This document shows, in pieces, positions 56,301 through 64,000 of a stretch of 64,000 nucleotides of DNA (positions are counted from its first letter, which is position 1; every line of letters starts with the position of its first letter). The position numbers were made by a program, and so were the translations under genes. The stretch is from Ditylenchus dipsaci (taxonomy: Eukaryota > Nematoda > Chromadorea > Rhabditida > Anguinidae). The notes under the pieces are model-generated. The model worked only from the letters and a program-made list of their open reading frames with translations. It was not told the origin of the DNA and ran no database searches. The stretch is taken from the NCBI GenBank assembly GCA_004194705.1, contig SADC01000071.1:1-64000 (forward strand), written 5' to 3'.

Positions 56301-58350
56301 CTGTGACCATATTCGGAATCAGCGTCGAAAACTGACTCCAACTGCACAAAGTGGCCGCTCGACCGTTCTAGTGTTAACCTTCAAATAACTACCTCCTAAT
56401 TTTAATATGGTAGACAATCTTTGACTTTTTCTGGATCAGTTCACCAGGCACCTCCATAATGTCCCATATGCCGCTAGGTGAGTAGTCGGTCAGCTCGACT
56501 TGTCGTTTGCCTGCCAAATACTTGATAGTCACCTGAATCCAGATGAGATGGTGTGTTTTGACTGTTTTTGTCAACTATTAATTTACCTCGTCTTGATTGA
56601 AGGTCCAAGATCCAAAAATCATCTCACAGGTTTGTTCTGAAACAGGCCATTTTTCTCTAGTTCTAGGGAGCAATAAGATGGTAAGAGGTTTTATGAATTC
56701 ATCGTTTAATAAACCTTCAAAGATTTTTTTGGAAAATGCTAAACTCGTTCTCAATTTTCCATTTTTACTTTGAAAAACATAATATAACACACGCTTCCAT
56801 TTAAACTTTTTTTTTCATAATTTCTGACTTTAGGGAAGGGGGAGGTTAGGCGGTAATTTACATCATTTTGAAATAGGCAGCCCTAAAGACGCATAAATCT
56901 GACTCAGGCTCAGTAGGAAAGTGCACCATCTTGAGTCAGGGCGAAACGTGCCGAATTAACTGTGGAATTTCTCGAGTAATATTCCTGAAATTCTACAGTT
57001 AATTCGGCGTGTTTCATCCTGACTCAGAATAGTGACAAAGCATACAAGCGATTTCGTGATTTTCGCTTGACGTTGCAAAATAAGACCTCGTCCCTCCCCA
57101 TAAAGTCAGAAATAAAAAAGTTTGTATAGAGGCGTGTTATATCACATTTGACCCTATCCTAGAAGCCCAACGTAATAGCACTTCATAGGTCTACCAGGCA
57201 AAAATCTAAATTTTACCATCAAATGGGAAGAATTCCACGTCTAAAACAAAAATATTAGTGATGAAATAGGTTAAACAGCAACCTATAGTGCATGAGCTTT
57301 TGTAAATGGCTGGTGGTACCCACAGCATTTCCTAGAACATAAATAACTAAATTTGAGTTTTTTAAGATCGGTTGTTTTACGCCAGTGTGTTCAACCACCA
57401 CATTGGAGTAGAAAGACACTTCATAGTTGCCATCAGCACTAAAATAAAGATATCAAGCTAAATTTATTAGTCTTAGCCCACTTGTTAAAGAGCACAATGT
57501 CGGGCAACCACACTTTTCCAGGTGGCACTCTGATGGTGCGGATGTTGGCATATTCTGTAGGTCTGAACACAGGCAAAATAAATGTTTCTGGGCTGAAAAA
57601 ATACTTACTCCAGCGCATTTGAAAATCCATCCATTTCTAAAGAAAGAAAATTATCTGAAAAAAACAGAAACTGGCAAAAAATTATGTTCACCATAGTGGG
57701 CCAAACATTGGTTTGCATGACCTGTAAACTGTGTGATGAAAACTAAATTCATGTGAATAAGATGTTTAAATTCACCTGGTTTTTCTCATCCTAAAGGTTT
57801 TTCAGCTTTTCATTTCACATCATTTGAAAAAAAAAACTGACCACATTTATGAGCAGCTCAAGAGCCAGACCAAAAGCTATTTCAACGGGTACACTTGACT
57901 TAAAATTTTGATTTTTTCCAAAATAAAATCTCGCCTAGACGGTATTTCTTTGCTATTTGTCTTCAAATTCATGTATTATCAGAAAAAATAACTTTTAGGT
58001 TTTTTTCAATCGCAAGCTTCGATTTTAAAACTCTTAATTGTTTTTCTATAGTTTTAAGATTTTTCGAAAAGAATGAATACTGAAAAATTAAACAAACAAA
58101 GCCAATAAAAGAAAATACAAAACGACTGTGCAAGCATTTAGTTACAACCTACCACATTTGCAGGTCTCACAAGTGGATTGTAACCCTAGAAAATTTCACA
58201 TTGAAAAATGAAATTTTGACGCCATTCGGGAATGCCCTCCCCCTTTTGGTTAATAGTTATGACCGAGTAACACCGATTGTTTTTACTAAAAACAGCACCT
58301 TAAAGATGTCGATCAAGAGGCGTTCCTCTGCTTCAGAACCATAGGCTAAA
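50325..58350 (-). CDS. Cys-loop acetylcholine-receptor subunit, gene B (5' end not found)
   Basis: Close relative of gene A, next on the same strand. Seen in order: AYGSEAEERLLIDIFKG (58290-58350), [49 protein letters not shown] (57490-57540), [52 protein letters not shown]1 is [19 protein letters not shown]2 EKITLAI.. then [13 protein letters not shown]3 includes a 24-nt microexon, the loop has KKTHNGVKSEFGKSYVKNKY, and TM4 is [14 protein letters not shown], ending APNVFEYVNQTSVIEHLKKS and AEAEMVS. The signal-peptide exon must lie upstream, beyond the element at 58406-59224. Introns contain a coding piggyBac, a GC-rich inverted repeat, a GG-ended MITE and a pogo-like MITE. Base disruptions near 54042, 53867 and 50873. 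Confidence 0.8.
51135..51551. mobile_element. pogo-like MITE, TATCCGACA variant
   Basis: Ends CAGTCAATCCTCGTTTATCC and the inverse CAGTCAAACTCGTTTATCC. The interior words ttcgttcccgccttggcccg and gtgtcggactc show kinship with the 30854 family. In a gene B intron. Confidence 0.75.
52690..53070. repeat. GC-rich inverted repeat (GGCGCCGGCGCCG)
   Basis: CGGCGCC-rich blocks at 52718-52815 and 53000-53060 pair with one another around an AT-rich middle; shared word gaagagggcgccggcgc. It stands out sharply from the AT-rich surroundings. Probably a MITE in a gene B intron; boundaries not determined. Confidence 0.6.
53482..53506. repeat. 25-bp direct repeat containing a splice donor, distal copy
   Basis: Bases aacataattttagcttacc plus aggatt recur exactly at 53725-53749. 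On the minus strand both read AATCCTG then gtaagctaaaa, i.e. the end of the microexon and its donor. This copy lies on the far side of the MITE. Confidence 0.85.
53507..53724. mobile_element. GG-ended hAT-like MITE in gene B intron
   Basis: Inverted ends GGCCCTAGTGCAGAAGCGG and GGTCCTAGTGCAGTAGCGG; same family as 2553-3160 (ccttggtcccccctgttg). It is flanked by a 25-bp direct repeat rather than the expected 8-bp TSD. Confidence 0.75.
53743..53766 (-). other. 24-nt microexon of receptor gene B
   Basis: Minus-strand GTGATGAACATAATAACAATCCTG, preceded by TTTCAG and followed by GTAAGC, encodes VMNIITIL. It bridges KYLLMTF and VTVIIINIYFRGPTT in TM3, matching gene A residue for residue apart from conservative changes. 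Confidence 0.8.
54776..55443 (-). pseudogene. piggyBac transposase C-terminal region, frameshifted
   Basis: The end of the piggyBac DDE domain (MINGYSYKPATRRWPLRLF, NAFVLMGEKQPRRDFLHNL) is followed by a first Cys/His cluster (HCYICRSTIRGSKIISCGSC, QKPICEKH). Another cluster follows in the inverted arm (GRCYACDKRCQKECSKCHRP, then CELH and CDHC). A 7-nt tandem duplication (atgataa atgatca) near 55410 breaks the frame before MINGYS. The N-terminal catalytic part is absent, so this is a defective copy. Confidence 0.75.
55619..56373 (+). repeat. Right TIR arm of the piggyBac
   Basis: Inverted copy of 54211-54962. Because the arm includes the terminal zinc-finger coding segment, the same MTTRSQSKLIFAKGRCYACD frame also runs on the plus strand from 55649 to 55804. 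Confidence 0.85.
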
Positions 58351-58405
58351 TTATTTTGGTTTAATATTTAAAAAAAACTTTATTTTAATGTGATATATAT
58401 GAGCA

Positions 58406-59224
58406 AAACTTTTTTCTGTCACAGATTCACTTTTTTGTCACACATTTAGCGAAAACCACAGGGGATATGTATACCAAGTATACCAAGTACTATCTCAACT
58501 GGTCAATTTTTATTTTCTCAAAACGGCCTAATTCGTTTCTACGACGTTTTGAGCATTTTTGCCAGAAATAGTTCTTTTGCAGAAAGTTTTGTCTTGGGGA
58601 CCAAGGTCATATTTCTGGCCCCTGCAAAAAAAACAATTTCTGGCAAAAGTGCTCAGAACAAGGTAGAAGCGTCGTGAAGACAAAATTAGGCCGTTTTGAA
58701 AAAAAATATTACCAGTTTAGAAAGTACTTGGTATCCAGGGTGGTATACTTGACGATTATCTCAGCCATCAGCCGGCTGAGGTCTGAAAATTTTACCTCAG
58801 CCTCAGCCATCAGCCGGCTGATGGCTGAGTTAAACTCAGCCGGCTTACTTGAATTCAACAAAAACCGACGGCCTGAAAAAAATTGGTGATCGAACCTTTT
58901 TTATTAACTGAACACTTCAAACTCGTCAGAAAAACAGTTAAAAATCAACGTAAAACACCAAAAATTTGATCCAAAATTTTCCTCAGCCGGCTGACTTCCA
59001 AAACTTTTTTCTCAGCCTCAGCCGGCTGAGGTCTGAAAATTTTACCTCAGCCACAGCCGTCAGCCGGGCCCAAAATTTTATCTCAGCCTCAGCCATCAGC
59101 CGGCTGATGGCTGAGTTAAACTCAGCCGGCTGAAGTCAGCCGGCTGAGGTCACCACCTTGTTGGTATCCCTGTGGTTTTCGCTAAATGTTGACAAAAAAG
59201 TGAATCTGTGACAGAAAAAAGTTT
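58406..59224. mobile_element. Foldback element rich in TCAGCCGGCTGA
   Basis: Outer arms: aaacttttttctgtcacag and inverse, followed by ttagcgaaaaccacaggg and inverse. The interior (58755-59150) is a cluster of ctcagccggctgagg, itself palindromic, in many copies. No TSD could be fixed. It lies just upstream of the first seen exon of gene B. Confidence 0.65.
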
Positions 59225-59344
59225 GCCCGATATGCATACAGCGCGCGTTTTAGTTATTTTGTTATCTTTATACGAAATCTTTACAAAAAGGTTATTGCAT
59301 TATCAAAGGCACACAAAACAATTGTTCAATATTTTCTTTCTTGC

Positions 59345-59540
59345 TCAATCTGCAATCCCAGCTTGATATTTGCTTTCCGCAATCAACTTGCGAATAATTG
59401 CATGCTGATCCACAAAATCAAAAACGTGTGGAGCAGAAAATATGATTCCTGAAAATTTATATTTTTATTTATTTTTTTGACAATAATTTCAAAAAACCTA
59501 TTGTTCCACCCATTGTAATACCAAAGAAGACGATCTGAAA
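59345..59540 (-). CDS. Cys-loop receptor subunit, gene C, 3' exons
   Basis: Two exons carry the end of TM4 and the tail: IVFFGITMGGTIG (about 59495-59540) joined to IIFSAPHVFDFVDQHAIIRK and LIAESKYQAGIAD, stop at 59345. This is the same C-terminal pattern as genes A and B. Further exons should lie upstream on the minus strand. Only a possible relic near 62440-62500 (EIEVQLE, resembling RIEFQLRIR of gene A) was found, so the gene is broken or extends past the nested element at 59951-61818. Confidence 0.7.
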
Positions 59541-60279
59541 ATAAATGTTTCTAGTTTTCAATTATAGATGACTAAATATGATGTTTCGATTTTGATCGAT
59601 GCAATAAGCTCACAAAGACTTTCAACAAAATTTTGAAAACTTTAGTCGTGCTCAATGTGAGTCAGATGCAATTCACCCATTTTATGTATTTTCGGTAGTT
59701 TATCCCAAGACACACTTTTTCGAAAGCACAGTCAATTCTTTTTCGAAAATTTGACCAAAACAAGATGTGCACATCGACTTAGAAGTTGCTAAGATTACTC
59801 GAAAGGCTTATACAAAAAGGCTCACAGCATTACGAATATATAAACACCTGTATTTCCAGAAATAACACCTACATACACAGTACACGTACACATGGTACAT
59901 ACCCAACATCCAGGGTCGCAATTGCGGGGAGAGGTCATAGAGGTAATTACTAGGGTTGTCGAGTACTCGAAATTTTCGAGTACTAAAAGGCTCACAGCAT
60001 TACGATACCCACGATACTTAAAACCTGAAAAATTTCAAATATTACTCGAAATTACTCAATTTCGAGTGGAATTTTTGTCAAAATTTTGGTTAAAAATTTA
60101 ATCATTTGAAGTTGGTAAGGCATAATAAAGCCATAATTGCGAGAGAAAAAATTCGGTCCTTGAGCACATTTTTGATTATCAAAGTCTATACTTCAAACTC
60201 AAAATTTTCGAGTACTCGACTCGATACTCGAGAAATTTCGAATAATATTCGAAATTACTCGATTTGGTAAAGTATCAGT

Positions 60280-60436
60280 TCGTGACCATTTTAATTCGTG
60301 ACTATCAATTCGTGACCGTATCGATTCGTGACTATCGATTCGTGACCGTATCGATTCGTGACTATCGATTCGTGACCATATCGATTCGTGACTATCGGTT
60401 CGTGACCATATCGATTCGTGACCCTATTGACTCGTG
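60280..60436 (+). repeat. Left TIR array, TTCGTGAC unit
   Basis: About ten units; the inverted partner 61619-61778 has nearly the same number and order of variants (…ccgta…, …ctatc…), so the arms stay homogenised along their whole length. Confidence 0.9.
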
Positions 60437-60571
60437 ACTTGTCTTGTAATAAGTGTATTCTTTGCTCCTGCTGTCCAACTCTTACTTCATTAAAAAAGTT
60501 TTGCTCTCTCGTATTTCAGTTTTCGACTATACACAACTATTTTATTTAAGACTTACCGAAGACATCATTTC

Positions 60572-60877
60572 GGGCAGGGCGAACTCGTATTTGCAAAACT
60601 CGTATTCGGCAAAACTCGTATTTGACAAAACTCGTATTCTACCAAAATTTGCTTGTTTTTATGAGTTAAACACACATTCACAAGGCAACATTCCAATATA
60701 TATCCGACTAATAAGCGTTATTGTCTTTAAAATCTACTCATACCAACTGTGATTCTGCTTTTACTTTATTCTTCCTCAGTCAATACAACGTGTTGAATAC
60801 GAGTTTTGTCAAATACGAGTTTGCCGAATACGAGTTTTGTCAAGTACGAGTTTTGCGAATACGAGTTCGACCTGCCC
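60572..60877. mobile_element. MULE MITE with AACTCGTATT arrays
   Basis: An exact 9-bp TSD, CATCATTTC, lies at 60563-60571 and 60878-60886. Tips are GGGCAGGGCGAACTCGTATT and the inverse GGGCAGGTCGAACTCGTATT. Four 15-17-bp units per side (caaaactcgtatttg). About 145 bp of unique middle. Nested in the MULE-like element 60266-61785. Confidence 0.9.
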
Positions 60878-61009
60878 CATCATTTCTTATCAAATATGAG
60901 TGAAGTTTAGTCGATCTTTCAAATGTACAACTCACAATAAATAGTTCCACCAATGAGATAACAATCATAAACGGACGACGTTACAACAACAATATACGAG
61001 TGAACAATA

Positions 61010-61482
61010 TTAACTCACCACATGTCTTTTTGGATTTTCCTCATTGATTTGGTTGGCAAGCACGAGGGCGAATTCTTCTTGAGCCGTCAAAATTTTGCAT
61101 GACAGCTCCACTGACTCTTGAGCTTTCTTCCTTGGAGGTTGACGTTTGTGGCTCACATCGCTGGACTCCTTGTCGATCCAAGTTCCTTTAGCTCCATCAA
61201 CTTTCATGATTGGCAGTGGACGGTTAACACATTCCAGCTTGTCTTTCTTCCAGCCATCTCTAAGGGAACGACATCCAGTGCAAGCGTAGTAAATCGATTT
61301 AACTCCATCAGAGCGGGCTGGTTTCTTCCAAAGACCGACCAAGTGTAACATTTGCTATCCTTGTCTGAAGAGAATTCTGTGACAGCCAATTTTTTGTTTT
61401 CACAATTTTGTAGATACAAAACTGGAGAAAGAGAGCGTAAAAAACTGTACGGAAGTAAAAAAAGGCAGACAACAAAAAACAA
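61010..61482 (-). pseudogene. FLYWCH-like fragment of a MULE
   Basis: Two overlapping frames together read as one finger: NKKLAVTEFSSDKDSKCYTW, then DGVKSIYYACTGCRSLRDGW and, further on, IDKESSDVSHKRQ. Spacing of aromatic, Cys and His residues resembles the FLYWCH finger of the 34.1-kb MULE, though similarity is low. A frame change near 61300 is needed. No catalytic domain. Confidence 0.4.
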
Positions 61483-61906
61483 GCTTAAAAATGAAGAAGT
61501 TCAAGTCGAGAGTAAATAGTCAAAAACTGAAATACGAGACAGCAAAAGAAAATTTTAATGAAGTAAAAGTTGGACTAACGGCAGGAGCAAAGAATTCACT
61601 TATTACAAGACAAGTCACGAGTCAATAGGGTCACGAATCGATATGGTCACGAACCGATAGTCACGAATCGATATGGTCACGAATCGATAGTCACGAATCG
61701 ATACGGTCACGAATCGATAGTCACGAATCGATACGGTCACGAATTGATAGTCACGAATTAAAATGGTCACGAACTGATAGTCGTTCCTCGATTTCGAGTA
61801 CTCGACTTGACAACCCTAGCAATTACCTTCCCTTTTTAAAAATGTGTCATCAACCACCCAACCCCCCCCCCCCTCCCCCCTGAAGTTGCGGCTCTGCCTA
61901 CATTTA

Positions 61907-62007
61907 TGGCTCATTTATAAAAACGTCGTCGTCGTTGTCGTTGGAATATTTTTTTATAAAACCTTTTTTTTTCGCCAACGCCAACGACAACGTTTATAAA
62001 TGAGCCA
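61907..62007. mobile_element. Harbinger-type MITE, 101 bp
   Basis: TSD TTA (61904-61906, 62008-62010), perfect inverted ends TGGCTCATTTATAAA. The arms carry cgtcgtcgttgtcgttgg and a related cgccaacgccaacgac. Tip similar to 36858-36991 (TGGCT). Confidence 0.8.
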
Positions 62008-62010
62008 TTA

Positions 62011-62763
62011 TAGTTAGCACGGGAATTTCTGACTTTAACAAAGATTTACCCTGGTATAGATTTTTACGAAGAACACGATTATCACAAAACCGGCACTACC
62101 AACAGAGTATTGGATTTTGTCACGTACCGTAAAAATGGCACCCAACAAATCTTTAAAGTCATATAGAATAAGCTTTAAGACTGTCTAGCAAAATTAAAAA
62201 CGAGCCCAAAAAAGGTCTTAAAAATAGTTTGACGTGAAATACTTTCAAAAATCGAAATTCTTGCACCGGATTTCTGTTCAGCATAGCCGATTCACTTAAA
62301 AAATTTTCTCTGGGAATAAAAAAGTCAGATTTCAAATTCCTATCGGGTAATAGTTAAATCTAGTACCAAAATACTTATTTCTAGTACCAAAATTAACATG
62401 CATAGAAAAATTCTTTGTAAAGTTAGAGATTTTTCCTTGACACATGAACGTGTAGATGAACCGTGAATCTCAGCTTTCTAACTGGACTTCAATTTCCTGT
62501 AAAAAATTTAAAAAATTATGAAGATTTTGAGCTTTGTATGAAGTAACTTTTTCGACGAAGTTCCTCTATTCAGACCCATAAATCTGTAACTTTTTCAATT
62601 TTTTACTGAAAAAAGGGTGCTACTGTATTATATCCCCCCCCCCCCAAACCGACTTTTTTAGGGATGGTCAAAAATCATTTTTATACAATACTTTCGCCAT
62701 AAAAGGACCAGAAAAGCAATTTAAATGGGATCGCGGGCTGTATTGGGAGGGAAAGGAATAATA
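62011..62763. other. Spacer with possible receptor-exon relic
   Basis: Mostly AT-rich. Near 62440-62500 the minus strand reads a weak acceptor and EIEVQLE followed by a stop, reminiscent of the exon before TM1 in gene A. A run of about 12 C occurs at 62633-62644. Near 62270 there is the dispersed word ttctgttcagcat. Confidence 0.35.
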
Positions 62764-63169
62764 CAGTCGACTCTCGATATAAGATACCCCGCTCCAGTTC
62801 GTTCCCGCCTTGAGTCCGACATTTTTTTAACCTCATTTCTGAAATGTTTTGCCGAATTTTATTCGTCAGTATAGTCGGAAATATCGCAAGGATTCAGATT
62901 TTGCCGATCGTTTCTGAAAAAGCTGAAACTTTTGCCAGTAAGACCCGCGGCTCTCGATATAAGATACCACTTTTCAAGATTTAGGGTATCTTATATCGAG
63001 AGCCGCGGGTCTTACTGGCAAAAGTTTCAGCTTTTTCAGAAACGATCGGCAAAGTCTGAATCCTTGCGATATTTCCGTCCAGACTTACGAATCAGAAATA
63101 GGTTAAAAAAATTGTCAGATCCAGGGTGGGAACGAACTTGAGGGGGTATCTTATATCGAGAGTCGACTG
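62764..63169. mobile_element. pogo/mariner-like MITE, complete
   Basis: TA on both sides (62762-62763, 63170-63171). Perfect CAGTCGACTCTCGATATAAG ends; palindromic throughout. Sibling of 30854-31280; the central spacer (ttttcaagatttaggg) is in the inverse orientation. Confidence 0.9.
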
Positions 63170-64000
63170 TACAGGGCCACTTTTCGAGATGGTTGGTATC
63201 CTCAGAGTATTAATTCTCTAAGCGTCTAAGGGCACTTACAAACCAGGAACTTGTGGTGCGGGCATAAGTATAAGTACTTTTCATGGACCAAGACGATCAG
63301 CTGGGTGGCCCCGCGAGTCTACTCCTAGGCCTAGCACTTTTTGAGTGCTAGGCTAAATTTTTGGATGTTGGGCCCTCGGCCTTGTAAAGCTAGGGGAAAT
63401 GCCCTTCGATGAAAACGCAAAGATGTTAAACATAGTTTTGAATACTGGGCCTACCGCATAAATAACTTCGGTATGCATGTTTTTTCGTGCATCCAGAGTC
63501 ACTTTCAAGTGATTTGTGTCTGAGGTATGTGGGTGTGCGCATCTCAACTCCAAGCCCCCTGCGCCCGAAGGCGCAACTCCAAGCTCCCTGCGCCCCGACG
63601 ACTTTCCAGAAACTTTTGCCCAGAAAATTGACGATTTTGATCAAAAATTTCGAGAAAAAAATTCATTGACCGTCGGTAATTGATAGCCGTCCCATTGGGT
63701 TGAATATTGGCAACGAAAACAAATAAAAAAAACCACGTAATTAATGTGGAAGAAATTTACGGAGAGCTTAAAATTCATTTTTAGAAGAAATTTCACTTAA
63801 AATCGCAACTCTAATAAAGCAAACTTGATATGTGTGACTATATCGAGGGTATTTTTATTTGTCGGGACCGGCCTGTGGTGTCACTATAGCGAGGTGTCAC
63901 TATAGCGGGAGTTGACTGTACCGTAAATTTTTGATAAATACGCACCAGAATGAAGTGATCCTATGTGTGCTCATATTATAAGTCGAATGTATACCATGTT
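63170..64000. other. Right end of window
   Basis: Contains the dispersed palindrome at 63475-63600 and, at 63840-63921, a pogo-like end (ctatagcgggagttgactgta). No gene recognised. Confidence 0.4.

Larger units (their letters stand above)
54211..56373 (-). mobile_element. piggyBac element with about 750-bp TIRs
   Basis: TTAA at 54207-54210 and 56374-56377; perfect tips CACTAGAACGGTCGAGCGGC. The two arms, 54211-54962 and 55619-56373, are inverted copies that differ by only a few bases. Only about 655 bp lies between them. The minus-strand transposase fragment starts in the unique middle and runs into the left arm. It lies in a gene B intron just upstream of TM1, same strand as the host gene. 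Confidence 0.9.
60266..61785. mobile_element. MULE-like element with TTCGTGAC arrays
   Basis: Inverted arrays of alternating 14/16-bp units (ttcgtgactatcga, ttcgtgaccgtatcga) at 60280-60436 and 61619-61778. Tips are short and imperfect (tatcagttcgtgacc). Flanking actcgattt and cctcgattt match at 8 of 9, but because the host hAT end has similar words this TSD is tentative. Encodes a FLYWCH-like fragment. Confidence 0.7.
59951..61818. mobile_element. hAT-like element (TAGGGTTGTC ends), outermost of a nest
   Basis: TSDs gtaattac (59943) and gcaattac (61819) match at 7 of 8. Ends are TAGGGTTGTCGAGTACTCG and the inverse TAGGGTTGTCAAGTCGAGTA. Contains a MULE-like element and, inside that, a MULE MITE. 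The tip is the same as that of 36695-39343. Confidence 0.75.

Overview
This is animal nuclear DNA, most likely from a nematode. Introns are mostly 45-60 bp. The recognisable host genes are ordinary metazoan ones, and the tandem levamisole-type acetylcholine-receptor subunit genes look nematode-like (TM4 regions of the form VAMVIDR..LLY.FF..T.GGT.GIL.SAP). The species cannot be fixed from the sequence alone. Most of the window is nested, highly palindromic DNA transposons; no rRNA, convincing tRNA or CRISPR was seen.

Host genes, left to right: (i) 7.2-8.9 kb (+), a Cdc34/UBE2R-type ubiquitin-conjugating enzyme whose C-terminus has been replaced by a TTC1-like tail; (ii) 10.1-12.0 kb (-), NDUFA13/GRIM-19 of respiratory complex I; (iii) 27.7-29.0 kb (+), a second, conventional Cdc34/UBE2R; (iv) 29.4-29.7 kb (+), LSM6; (v) 39.9-40.7 kb (-), a small multi-pass membrane protein, possibly LAPTM-like; (vi) 42.6-59.5 kb (-), three consecutive Cys-loop receptor subunit genes, the third visible only at its 3' end.

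Mobile elements: most boundaries below were found by reading terminal inverted repeats (TIRs) and target-site duplications (TSDs). A PIF/Harbinger element (17.7-22.4 kb, TTA TSD) carries a frameshifted DDE transposase and a MADF partner protein. A MULE (34.1-36.7 kb) encodes a FLYWCH + MULE transposase. A piggyBac (54.2-56.4 kb, TTAA) has about 750-bp inverted repeats that both encode a Cys-rich finger. Many hAT-like (8-bp TSD), pogo/mariner-like (TA), piggyBac-like (TTAA) and Harbinger-like (TTA) non-autonomous elements sit in introns and inside one another, up to three levels deep.

The most striking structure is a set of at least eight MULE-like elements whose two TIRs each consist of a short tip (GGGCAG in three of them) followed by a tandem array of a 14-17-bp unit, inverted between the two ends. 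Every family has its own unit sequence, but the architecture is the same.

Other points: a 156-bp near-identical tract (one mismatch) shared by the two UBE2R genes that stops at the exon 1 donor; microexons of 14, 18 and 24 nt; a MITE flanked by a 25-bp direct repeat containing a splice donor; and about a dozen one- or two-base disruptions, mostly loss of a base in a short run, in the receptor genes and transposases. These last could be either decay or assembly error.
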